Origin: Kitasatospora sp. MAA4
GTDB taxonomy: Bacteria; Actinomycetota; Actinomycetes; Streptomycetales; Streptomycetaceae
Assembly: GCF_029893355.1 (NCBI RefSeq)
Contig: NZ_JARZAI010000048.1
Coordinates: 1-32,661, forward strand
Length of the DNA stretch: 32,661 bases
Direction: 5' to 3'
Shown piece by piece: positions 13,889 to 21,377 of the stretch. The translations under genes and the position numbers were made by a program. Position 1 is the first letter of the stretch. The number at the start of each line of letters is the position of its first letter. The notes beneath the pieces are model-generated. The model searched no databases. It was not told where the DNA came from and saw nothing but the letters and a program-made list of their open reading frames with translations.

Positions 13889-14704
13889 ATGGCGCGCGAG
13901 GACGGCGTAGTGGACCTGGAGTTGGACCGGGCGCACTCAGCCCGGATGTACGACTACTTCCTGGGTGGCACGACGAACTTCCCCGCCGACCGCGAGGCCG
14001 CGGCCCGAGCGATGACGGTCTTCCCCTCGATCCTGGCGACCGCACGGATCAACCGCCGCTTCATGCACCGCTCCACGCGCCTGCTGGCGGGTGACCTCGG
14101 CATGACCCAGTTCCTGGACATCGGCACCGGAATCCCGACCTCGCCCAACCTGCACGAGGTCGCCCAGGGCCTGCGCCCCCGGGCCCACGTCGTCTACACC
14201 GACAACGACCCCATCGTCCTCACCCACGCCCGCGCGCTCCTGGAGAGCCATCCCGCCGGGCGCACCGCCTACGTGCAGGCGGACGTCACCGATCCCGAGG
14301 CGCTCCTCGCCTCGCCCGCCCTGCTCGACACCCTGGACCTGAGCAGGCCGGTGGCCCTGAGCCTCAACGCGCTGCTGCACTTCGTCCCCGACGACCGCGG
14401 CGCCCACCACATCGTCGACCGCCTGAAGAGCGCCCTGTCCTCCGGAAGCACCCTCACCATCACCCACGCCACCCCCGACTTCGACCCCGAGGGCATCCAG
14501 CGCCTCACCACCGCCTACCAGGCCGCCGGCACCCCCGGCCAGGCCCGCACCAGGGACGAGGTCGCCCGCTTCTTCGACGGCTGGCACCTCCTGCGGCCCG
14601 GCATCACCGCCACCCACCTCTGGCGCCCCGACCCCGAGGACGACTCCACCACCGTGACCAGCACCGAGGCCTCCTGCTACGCGGGCGTCGCCCAGAAGCC
14701 GTGA
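13889..14704 (+). CDS. DUF574-type SAM-dependent methyltransferase
   Basis: 271-residue class-I methyltransferase of the actinobacterial DUF574/Methyltransf_19 family. The diagnostic N-terminus ARMYDYFLGGTTNFPADREA is present. The SAM-binding motif I is FLDIGTGIPTSPNLHEVAQ, followed by VVYTDNDPIVLTHARALL (acidic loop), YVQADVTDPEALLA, and VALSLNALLHFVPDD. The substrate is unknown; the family is greatly expanded in Streptomyces and one member is linked to developmental control. GAGGGGG 7 bases before the ATG at 13889 supports this start; upstream ATGs at 13793 and 13847 are less likely. It is divergent from the sigma-like pair and probably shares regulatory sites. Confidence 0.92.
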   Translation: MAREDGVVDLELDRAHSARMYDYFLGGTTNFPADREAAARAMTVFPSILATARINRRFMHRSTRLLAGDLGMTQFLDIGTGIPTSPNLHEVAQGLRPRAHVVYTDNDPIVLTHARALLESHPAGRTAYVQADVTDPEALLASPALLDTLDLSRPVALSLNALLHFVPDDRGAHHIVDRLKSALSSGSTLTITHATPDFDPEGIQRLTTAYQAAGTPGQARTRDEVARFFDGWHLLRPGITATHLWRPDPEDDSTTVTSTEASCYAGVAQKP

Positions 14705-14705
14705 G

Positions 14706-14752
14706 GCGCTGAAGCCGTGACGCGCTCGGACGAGTACGGCCGGCTTCAGTGC
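14706..14752. terminator. Bidirectional terminator hairpin
   Basis: GCGCTGAAGCCG (14706-14717) pairs with CGGCTTCAGTGC (14741-14752) with one mismatch, enclosing a 23-base loop. It begins just after the methyltransferase stop and lies before the stop of the convergent DinB gene. No U-tract is seen, as is usual in actinomycetes. Confidence 0.6.
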
Positions 14753-14771
14753 TCCACTCCCCGAGGCGGCG

Positions 14772-15365
14772 TCAGCCCTGCCTGGCCTGGGCCTCCTTGG
14801 CGGATTCCTCCAGCTTGTTCCAGTACTCCTGGTACCAGGAGTCGTCGCCGCCGTCCATGTTGCTGTTGCTCGCCCGCATGCCCGTCTTGCCGTCGATCAG
14901 CTCGCGGACGATGTCGGCGTGGCCGGCGTGCCGGTTGGTCTCGGCCGTCACATGCAGCATGATCCGCTGAAGCGTCACGTCGCCGGTGTCGCCCCACCAC
15001 GGGACGTGGCCCATCGCGTCGAGCGGCAGCGCCTCGATGGTCGCGTCCGCGTGCGCCACGGCGCGCTGGTAGAGGCCGAGGATGGACTCGCGCGACTCGT
15101 CGGCGGTTGCCCACATGTCCGCGTTGGGCTCGGCGTCCTCCCCCTCCCAGGGGAGGGACTCCTCGTGCGGGCGGCCGAAGGTCGGGCCGAAGTACCCGAG
15201 TTCGACGCTGGCGAGGTGCTTGACGAGGCCGAGGAGGTTGGTGCCGGTCGGCGTCAGGGGGCGGCGGACGTCGTACTCGGACAGTCCGTCGAGCTTCCAG
15301 ACGACGGCCTCGCGGACCGCCTTGAGGTAGCGGTGCAGGTCGTCCTTGGGGTCATTGGGCTTCAT
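14772..15365 (-). CDS. DinB-family protein (DUF664 type)
   Basis: 197-residue protein with the DinB four-helix fold. The motifs are in order: LHRYLKAVREAVVWKLDGLS; LLGLVKHLASVELGYFG, with the first metal-ligand His (KHLA); and later IMLHVTAETNRHAGHADIVR, with two further His. This three-His pattern suggests metal binding, as in mycothiol- or bacillithiol-dependent transferases, though the thiol substrate is not proven. The ATG at 15365 follows GGAAGA at long spacing. It lies 55 bases downstream of the LysR gene on the same strand and may be co-transcribed with it. Confidence 0.88.
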   Translation of the reverse strand: MKPNDPKDDLHRYLKAVREAVVWKLDGLSEYDVRRPLTPTGTNLLGLVKHLASVELGYFGPTFGRPHEESLPWEGEDAEPNADMWATADESRESILGLYQRAVAHADATIEALPLDAMGHVPWWGDTGDVTLQRIMLHVTAETNRHAGHADIVRELIDGKTGMRASNSNMDGGDDSWYQEYWNKLEESAKEAQARQG

Positions 15366-15420
15366 GCGGCCAAGTCTTCCACCACCCACCGACAACGGGT
15401 CCAACGGGAGTTGGTCCCGG

Positions 15421-16317
15421 TCATCCGGTGGCTGCCGCGAGGGCGGCTGCGAGGAGCGCCGGCGGAGTGCCCGGTGGGCTGCTGTGCAGGGCCTCGGTGC
15501 GGTGCACCAGCCGTGGCGCGGCGAGGGGGACGGTGCTGATGCCGGGGACACCGTCGATCGAAGACTGGGGGAGTAGCGCGAGTCCGTGTCCTGACGCGAT
15601 GAGTGCGTTCAGTGCGTGCAGGTCGGTTCCTTCGTAGCGCAGCGACGCGCGGTAGCCCTCGGAGCCGCTCGCGGTGCGCAGGTGCGCCAGCGGGATGGCG
15701 GTGTCGGGTGCGTCGATCCAGCGGGCGTCGGTGAGGTCGACCAGACGCAGACCGGCGCGGCCGGCCAGCGGGTGCCGGGCGGGGAGTGCGACGGCCAGAG
15801 GCTGCTCTGTGACGGCCAAGGCCGTGAGCGGGCCGACGTCGGCGAGGTGGAGCGGGTCGTTGGGGGCGGCGATGCCGTCGACCAGGCCGAGGTCCACGGC
15901 CCTGGCCGCTACCTCGCGTGCGACGGCCTCGCGGCCGAGGAGACGCACCGTCACGTCCAGGCGGGGTTGCGCCTGGCGCAGGTCGGCAAGCGTTCGGACG
16001 AACCGCGGACTCAAGGCGAGCGGTGAGAGGCCGATGACGATGCGGGAGGCGGGCGCCGCGGTCAGACGCGCGATGTCCGCACGGGCGGCGTCCAGCCGCA
16101 GCAGCAGCGGCCCGGCGTGCTCCAGCAGCCGGACGCCGACTTCGGTTGGGGCGACCGGGCGCCGTAGCAGGAGGCTCGCCCCGAGGTCGCTTTCGAGCGT
16201 GGCGATGTGCTGGGACACGGCCGACTGCGTGTAGCCCAGTTCGCGGGCCGCCTCGGAGAACGAACCGCACCGGGACACGGCCACGAACGTGCGGAGCAGA
16301 TGCGGATCCATGTCCAT
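15421..16317 (-). CDS. LysR-family transcriptional regulator
   Basis: 298-residue LTTR. The N-terminal helix-turn-helix is MDPHLLRTFVAVSRCGSFSE, then ARELGYTQSAVSQHIATLES. The effector domain begins near residue 90 (RIVIGLSPLALSPRFVRTL) and includes AVDLGLVDGIAAPNDPLHLA and IASGHGLALLPQSSI. It is divergent from the amidotransferase-like gene with a 71-base gap, the typical place for LTTR control of a target. I see no clean T-N11-A dyad that I would stake as an operator. Confidence 0.92.
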   Translation of the reverse strand: MDMDPHLLRTFVAVSRCGSFSEAARELGYTQSAVSQHIATLESDLGASLLLRRPVAPTEVGVRLLEHAGPLLLRLDAARADIARLTAAPASRIVIGLSPLALSPRFVRTLADLRQAQPRLDVTVRLLGREAVAREVAARAVDLGLVDGIAAPNDPLHLADVGPLTALAVTEQPLAVALPARHPLAGRAGLRLVDLTDARWIDAPDTAIPLAHLRTASGSEGYRASLRYEGTDLHALNALIASGHGLALLPQSSIDGVPGISTVPLAAPRLVHRTEALHSSPPGTPPALLAAALAAATG

Positions 16318-16388
16318 CAGTATCGCTAATGAGTAGACCAGGAATCATCGCTGGTGCTGAACTCGGGTTCCGGGTCAGGATGGTCGAC

Positions 16389-17132
16389 ATGACTGAGCCT
16401 GTGAACGCCTCGACAGCCCGTGTCGCACTGGTGGGCGACCGCTCGCCCAGTGTCCGGGCCCACGCGCGCATCCCTGGTCTCCTCGACGCGCTCGTCCGGC
16501 GCGACCAGCTGGTCCTGGACGCGTACTGGATCCCGACCCAGGACGTGGAATCCGCTGACGTCCTCGCCGGTTTCGACGCCGTCTGGCTGGTGCCCGGCAG
16601 CCCGTATCGCAGCGAAGCGGGCGCGATCACGGCGGTCCGCACCGCGCGTGAGCGGGGGATCCCGTTCCTGGGCACCTGTGCCGGCTTCCAGCACGCGGTC
16701 CTGGAGTTCGCCCGCGACGTGTGCGGGCTCTCCGGCGTCAATCACGCGGAGAACCAGCCGGACGCGGACGACCTGCTGATCGTCCCGCTGGCCTGCTCGC
16801 TGGTCGGCCACGAAGGCGTGGTCAACGTGGAGAGCGGATCGCTGGCGGAGCGCGTCCTGGGCGCCGAGCGGACCGTCGAGCGCTACCACTGCTCCTACGG
16901 CACGAGTCCGGAGTACCTGGATGTGCTGCGCGCCCACGGGCTGCGCTTCAGTGGCCTGGACGAGGCGGGTGAGGTGCGCATCGCCGAGCTGGCGGACCAC
17001 CCGTTCTTCCTCGCGACCCTGTTCCAGCCCGAGCTCGCGGGAGACGGCACCCGGCCCCACCCGATCATCCGGGCGCTGGCGTCCGCTGCGGTCGAGCATG
17101 CCGCCAAGGGCGTTGTGCAGACACTGACTTGA
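16389..17132 (+). CDS. Class-I glutamine amidotransferase-like protein (CTP-synthase C-terminal related)
   Basis: 247-residue stand-alone GATase1-like protein resembling the C-terminal glutaminase domain of CTP synthase. Strands and elbows are recognisable: RVALVGDRSPSVRAHARIPG, FDAVWLVPGSPYRSEAGAI, and the nucleophile elbow IPFLGTCAGFQHAVLEFARD, with Cys97. The third strand has LFQPEL (about 211-216), where glutaminases carry His-Pro-Glu, so the catalytic His is Gln213. This family is annotated 'CTP synthase C-terminal region-related (seleno)protein'. It may act on a substrate other than glutamine. The ATG at 16389 follows CAGGA by 9 bases; an ATG at 16380 is possible. It is probably regulated by the divergent LysR. 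It ends 3 bases before the stop of the convergent usp gene. Confidence 0.82.
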   Translation: MTEPVNASTARVALVGDRSPSVRAHARIPGLLDALVRRDQLVLDAYWIPTQDVESADVLAGFDAVWLVPGSPYRSEAGAITAVRTARERGIPFLGTCAGFQHAVLEFARDVCGLSGVNHAENQPDADDLLIVPLACSLVGHEGVVNVESGSLAERVLGAERTVERYHCSYGTSPEYLDVLRAHGLRFSGLDEAGEVRIAELADHPFFLATLFQPELAGDGTRPHPIIRALASAAVEHAAKGVVQTLT

Positions 17133-17135
17133 GAG

Positions 17136-17642
17136 TCAGGCCGCGAGGGCAGCGGGCCGGTTCCGGCTGAGCGCGCCGGTGGGCGCGGTCGGGGCCGGGG
17201 CCGTCGGCGGCACCGCGATCACGGGGCAGGCCGCGTGCGCCAGGCAGTAGCGGCTCACCGAGCCGGCCAGGATCCGGGCGAGGGTGCCGCGGCGGCCGGT
17301 GCCGACCACGAGCAGGTCGTCCGGGCGGTCCGCGACCTGCGCCAGGACGGGCCCGGCCTCGCCGCGGACGACCATCGGCTCGATCCGCACGCCCGCCGGC
17401 CGGCCGCCGAGGGCCTGCGCCAGGACGGCGTCGAGCTGGTCGGCGGCACGCTGCTCCCAGAGCTTGGCGAGCGGCGGGCACGGGTGGGCGCGGTAGGCGG
17501 GCTCCCCGCCGACGGGCGTCCAGGCCAGCACCGGGACCAGGACCGCGTCGCGGCGCGCCGCCTCCTCCAGGGCGCGGCGCAGCACCGCGGCGCTGCCGCG
17601 CGATCCGCTGACTCCGACGACGACCCGGGTGTCCTCAGCCAT
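17136..17642 (-). CDS. Universal stress protein (UspA family)
   Basis: 168-residue single USP domain. The N-terminus is TRVVVGVSGSRGSAAVLRRA, and the nucleotide-binding signature near the end is VVGTGRRGTLARILAGSVSR followed by AACPVIAV. That is the G-2x-G-9x-G-(S/T) pattern of ATP-binding USPs. The C-terminus is extended by an Ala/Pro tail. The ATG at 17642 follows GAAGGAAG. It lies 204 bases downstream of glpD on the same strand and could be read through from it. A 6-bp dyad (CCGACT 17715-17720, AGTCGG 17729-17734) lies in between. Confidence 0.88.
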   Translation of the reverse strand: MAEDTRVVVGVSGSRGSAAVLRRALEEAARRDAVLVPVLAWTPVGGEPAYRAHPCPPLAKLWEQRAADQLDAVLAQALGGRPAGVRIEPMVVRGEAGPVLAQVADRPDDLLVVGTGRRGTLARILAGSVSRYCLAHAACPVIAVPPTAPAPTAPTGALSRNRPAALAA

Positions 17643-17846
17643 GATGCTTCGCTTCCTTCGTTCTGGGGGATCCGGCCACCAGTCCTGTGATTCGCAGGTC
17701 TGGTAGCCGGATGCCCGACTGTTCAGAGAGTCGGATCCCGACTTTCCCTGAGATCAGTAGAAGCCCGGAACGGCCCGAAACGGACGCCCTTGACGCGCCG
17801 GCTACGCGGGACGGGCTCTTCTTGACGAACCCTTGACACCCCGAGC

Positions 17847-19565
17847 TCACGCCGGCGGGACGATCTCCGGTGCGCCCAGCCGGACCGCGTCGGCGCCGAC
17901 GTCGTCGGGCTCCTGCTGTGCGGCTCGCTCGGCCGCCACGCGCTGGGTGTAGTGGGCGATCTCGCGCTCGATCTGCTCGGCGTCCCAGCCGAGCGGGCCG
18001 GCCATCAGTTCGGCCACCGGGCGCGCCGCGTCCACACCGCGGTCCCAGGACTCGATGGAGATCCGGGTGCGGCGGGTGAGCACGTCGTCCAGGTGCCGGG
18101 CGCCCTCGTGGGTGACCGCGTACACGGCCTCCACCCGCAGGTAGTCGTCCGAACTGGGCAGCGGCCTGCCGAGCGAGGGGTCCTCGGCCACCAGGGCCAG
18201 CAGTTCGTGGATCATCGAGCCGTAGCGGCCCAGCAGGTGTTCCACCCGCGCCACGTGCAGACCCGAGCGCTCGGCCAGGCCGTACCGGGCGTTCCAGAGC
18301 GCGAGGTAGCCCTCGGCGCCCACCAGCGGGACGGTCTCGGTGGTGCACGGGGGCACCACCTTCTCGCCGTCCAGAGCCTGGACCGCCTCGTCCACCGCGT
18401 CCTTGGCCATCACCCGGTAGGTGGTGTACTTGCCGCCGGCGACCACCACGAGACCGGGCACGGTGTGCGCCACCAGGTGCTCGCGGGAGAGCTTGCTGGT
18501 CTCGGCGGCCTCGCCCGCGAGCAGCGGGCGCAGGCCCGCGTAGACGCCCTCGACGTCCTCGGGGACCAGCGGGGTGATCAGCACCCTGTTGACGTGCTCG
18601 AGCAGGTACGCGATGTCCCGGGAGGTGACGGCGGGGTGGGCCTTGTCCAGGTCCCAGTCGGTGTCGGTGGTGCCGACGATCCAGTGCCGGCCCCAGGGGA
18701 TCACGAAGAGCACGCTCTTCTCGGTCCGCAGGATCAGCCCGGACCGCGAGTTGATCCGGTCCCGCGGGACCAGCAGGTGGACGCCCTTGGACGCCCGCAC
18801 GTGGAACTTCCCGCGGGCGTCGGCCAGCGCCTGGGTGTCGTCGGTCCAGACGCCGGTCGCGTTGATCACCTGCTTGGCGTGGACCTCGATCTCCTGCCCG
18901 CTCTCCAGGTCCCTGACCAGAGCGCCGACCACCCGCCAGCCCTGCCGCAGGAAGCGGACCACCTGGGTGCGGTTGGCGACGAGCGCCCCGTAACTGGCCG
19001 CGGTGCGAACGATGTTCATGGTGTGCCGGGCGTCGTCCACCTGGGCGTCCCAGTACTGGACGGCGCCGATCAGGGCGTCGTCGCGCAGGCACGGCGCCTC
19101 GCGCATCGCCTGGCGCTTCAGCAGATGGCGGTGGTGCGGCAGCCCGCGCGCGGTGCCGGAGGTGACGCCCATGGTGTCGTACAGCAGGATGCCCGCGCCG
19201 ACGTACGGGCGCTCCCACACCCGGTGGGTCAGCGGGTAGAGGAACGGCACCGGCCGGACCAGGTGGGGTGCGAGGCGCTGGATGAGCAGTCCGCGCTCCT
19301 TCAGCGCCTCCGCGACCAGCCGGAAGTCCAGCATCTCCAGGTAGCGCAATCCGCCGTGGATCAGCTTGCTGGACCGGCTGGAGGTGCCGGAGGCCCAGTC
19401 CCGGGCCTCGACCAGGCCGACCCGCAGCCCCCGGGTGACCGCGTCCAGCGCGCAGCCGGCGCCCACCACTCCGCCGCCGACCACCAGGACGTCCAACTCG
19501 CGGCGCCCCAGCTGGGCCAGCGCCTCCGTGCGGGCGCCGGTCGAGAGGCTCATCGTCTGGACCAC
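17847..19565 (-). CDS. glpD: Aerobic glycerol-3-phosphate dehydrogenase
   Basis: 572-residue FAD enzyme that oxidises sn-glycerol 3-phosphate to dihydroxyacetone phosphate at the membrane and feeds electrons to quinone. The FAD Rossmann motif is DVLVVGGGVVGAGCALDAVT (about 25-44). It is followed by GTSSRSSKLIHGGLRYLE, the conserved FAD-contact segment; ATGVWTDD; VIPWGRHWIVGTTDTDWD; and VVVAGGKYTTYRVMA. The C-terminal DAO_C domain is present to the end. I prefer the GTG at 19565 (GGAG six bases upstream) over the ATG at 19553. It stands alone, without glpF or glpK. The product of a second copy elsewhere in the genome cannot be excluded. Confidence 0.95.
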   Translation of the reverse strand: MVQTMSLSTGARTEALAQLGRRELDVLVVGGGVVGAGCALDAVTRGLRVGLVEARDWASGTSSRSSKLIHGGLRYLEMLDFRLVAEALKERGLLIQRLAPHLVRPVPFLYPLTHRVWERPYVGAGILLYDTMGVTSGTARGLPHHRHLLKRQAMREAPCLRDDALIGAVQYWDAQVDDARHTMNIVRTAASYGALVANRTQVVRFLRQGWRVVGALVRDLESGQEIEVHAKQVINATGVWTDDTQALADARGKFHVRASKGVHLLVPRDRINSRSGLILRTEKSVLFVIPWGRHWIVGTTDTDWDLDKAHPAVTSRDIAYLLEHVNRVLITPLVPEDVEGVYAGLRPLLAGEAAETSKLSREHLVAHTVPGLVVVAGGKYTTYRVMAKDAVDEAVQALDGEKVVPPCTTETVPLVGAEGYLALWNARYGLAERSGLHVARVEHLLGRYGSMIHELLALVAEDPSLGRPLPSSDDYLRVEAVYAVTHEGARHLDDVLTRRTRISIESWDRGVDAARPVAELMAGPLGWDAEQIEREIAHYTQRVAAERAAQQEPDDVGADAVRLGAPEIVPPA

Positions 19566-19975
19566 AGTCTGCTCCGATCGGTCTCCCGTGCGTGCGTGCG
19601 TTCCGTGCGTGCGTTCATTGTGGGGAGACCGCGGGCAGCTGCGCCCGTCCAGCAGAGCTGATCGGGGCCGGCCCGAGGTCAGCCGGTGCGTCGCAGGGCG
19701 TCGGGTGTGAGGGCGGCGAGGTCGGGGTAGCCGTCGACCGCCATCAGGAGGTCGGCCTCGGCCAGGATCGAGCGCAGGACGTGGACCAGGCCCGTCGTCG
19801 ACGCGTTGGAGCGTCCGGGAACACGTGACTCTCGCCGACAAGAGCTGGACGGTGATTCGCCTCCGTGGGAGCCCTGGCGTCCAGGAAGTGAAGTAAGAAC
19901 CAGGAATGTCCGGCTTCTTGACGCGCTGCTCCGTAAAGGAGTTGAATCCACGTCAGTCGATTCAGGGAGCTGCTG
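19566..19975. other. 410-base intergenic region between glpD and the GH16 gene
   Basis: This gap holds an open minus-strand C-terminal-like reading frame (19679-19807, listed separately). The rest is promoter DNA for the two divergent genes. TTGACG at about 19918 is a possible -35 for the GH16 gene, but I found no matching -10. No terminator or repeat of note. Confidence 0.4.
19679..19807 (-). pseudogene. Possible C-terminal gene remnant, unidentified
   Basis: The minus strand reads VHVLRSILAEADLLMAVDGY, then PDLAALTPDALRRTG and a stop. The pattern of hydrophobic and charged residues looks like a real protein C-terminus rather than shadow sequence. No start codon or RBS precedes it, and upstream the frame becomes Arg/Ser-rich noise. 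I do not recognise the family. It could be a decayed gene or chance. Confidence 0.25.
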
Positions 19976-21331
19976 ATGCCTTCCCGGACCATCCACCCCA
20001 CCGCCGCTTCTGCCCCGCCTTGCAGGTCGGACCTGATACCTCGGCGCTGGATCGCCGGCTCGTCCGTCCTCGCGCTGCTGGCCGCACTCGCCTTCGTCGC
20101 CGCCCCGGTGCGGGCCGAGGCCGTCACGGTGCCGCCGGCGCCGTCCGGTTGGACGACGGTGTTCAGCGACGACTTCGCCGGGCCCGCGGGCAGCGCGCCG
20201 TCCAGCGCCAACTGGACCTACGACACCGGTCCTGGTGCGAACTTCGGCACCGGCGAGATCGAGACCATGACCAACTCGACCGCCAATGTCCACCTCGACG
20301 GTAACGGCCATCTCGACATCACCGCGCTGAACAGCGGCGGCAGTTGGACCTCGGGCCGGATCCACACGCCCAGCGCCCTGGTCGGTGCGCCGGCCGGCGG
20401 GAAGCTGGAGGTGACCGCGTCCATCCAGCAGCCGGGTCCGGCCGGCGGGGCCGGCTACTGGCCCGCGTTCTGGATGTTGGGCCCCGGCCAGTGGCCCGAG
20501 AACGGCGAGATCGACATCATGGAGGACGTCAACGCACTCGCCGAGGTCGCCGGTACCATCCACTGCGGTACCTACCCCGGCGGTGTCTGCAACGAGGGCA
20601 ACGGCATCGGCAGCGGACTGCGGTCCTGCCCCGGCTGCCAGGGCGGGTTCCACACCTACTCGATGATCCTCGACCGCACCGACACCTCGGCGGAGGCGAT
20701 CACCTGGTATCTCGACGGGTCCGCCTACTTCAGCGTGAACGAGGCCCAGGTCGGTGCCGGGACCTGGCAGCAGGCCTTCGACCACAACCTCTCCATCATC
20801 TTCGACCTGGCCATCGGCGGCGGCTTCCCCAACGGCGCCTGCGGCTGCACCACACCGACCGCCGGCACCAGCTCGGGCGGGACCATGAGCGTGGCCTCCG
20901 TCGCCGCCTACACGACTACGGGGTCCGGCGGCGGAACGGGCGGCGGGACGGCAGGCCCGGTCGTCGGCTACGGCGGGCTCTGCCTGGACGACCGCAGCGC
21001 GAACACCGCCGACCTCAACCCGGTCCAGGTCTACACCTGCAACGGGTCCGCCGCGCAGCAGTGGACGTTCGTCCAGGCGGGCACCACCCTGCACGTGCTC
21101 GGCAAGTGCCTGGACGTCAACGGCGGCGGCACCGCCAACGGCACCACCGTCGACCTGTACACCTGCAACAGCACCGGCGCCCAGGTCTGGATACCGAGGT
21201 CCGACGGGTCGCTCTACAACCCCCAGTCCAACCGGTGCCTGGACGACACCGGCTGGTCCACCAGCCCGGGCACCCAGGTCCAGATCTGGGACTGCGCTGG
21301 CAGCGCCAACCAGCAGTGGAAGCTGCCCTGA
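19976..21331 (+). CDS. Secreted GH16 beta-glucanase with C-terminal ricin-type lectin domain
   Basis: 451-residue secreted glycoside hydrolase, probably an endo-beta-1,3-glucanase (laminarinase). The signal peptide has Arg23-Arg24 and a hydrophobic stretch (26-44), cleaved near Ala47-Ala49. The GH16 catalytic domain (about 56-312) includes YWPAFWMLGPGQWPENGEID, with the active-site pattern E178-x-D180-x-x-E183 (GEIDIMED). A Gly-rich linker (317-326) leads to a QxW lectin domain (328-451) with three repeats: AAQQW, GAQVW and NQQWKL, and paired CLD motifs. The lectin domain probably docks the enzyme to polysaccharide. GGGAG precedes the ATG. It is convergent with helR. Confidence 0.93.
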   Translation: MPSRTIHPTAASAPPCRSDLIPRRWIAGSSVLALLAALAFVAAPVRAEAVTVPPAPSGWTTVFSDDFAGPAGSAPSSANWTYDTGPGANFGTGEIETMTNSTANVHLDGNGHLDITALNSGGSWTSGRIHTPSALVGAPAGGKLEVTASIQQPGPAGGAGYWPAFWMLGPGQWPENGEIDIMEDVNALAEVAGTIHCGTYPGGVCNEGNGIGSGLRSCPGCQGGFHTYSMILDRTDTSAEAITWYLDGSAYFSVNEAQVGAGTWQQAFDHNLSIIFDLAIGGGFPNGACGCTTPTAGTSSGGTMSVASVAAYTTTGSGGGTGGGTAGPVVGYGGLCLDDRSANTADLNPVQVYTCNGSAAQQWTFVQAGTTLHVLGKCLDVNGGGTANGTTVDLYTCNSTGAQVWIPRSDGSLYNPQSNRCLDDTGWSTSPGTQVQIWDCAGSANQQWKLP

Positions 21332-21342
21332 TGCGGGGGTGC

Positions 21343-21377
21343 CAGGCGTCAGGCGTCAGGAGTTAGGAGTCAGGAGC
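21343..21377 (+). repeat. Five tandem heptads at the GH16/helR convergence
   Basis: CAGGCGT, CAGGCGT, CAGGAGT, TAGGAGT and CAGGAGC are contiguous from 21343. The last copies overlap the stop codon of helR (21370-21372), so the array has invaded the gene end. It is similar in placement to the 14-bp array at 10353-10408. Confidence 0.88.

Noticed and set aside
16318..16388. LysR operator in the divergent gap
   Set aside because: AT-rich stretch present, but no convincing T-N11-A inverted repeat could be defined by eye.
17952..19661. 569-residue plus-strand open frame opposite glpD
   Set aside because: Antisense shadow of the high-GC glpD gene: low-complexity Gly/Ala/Val/Asp/His composition and no domain, while the opposite strand is a full glpD.
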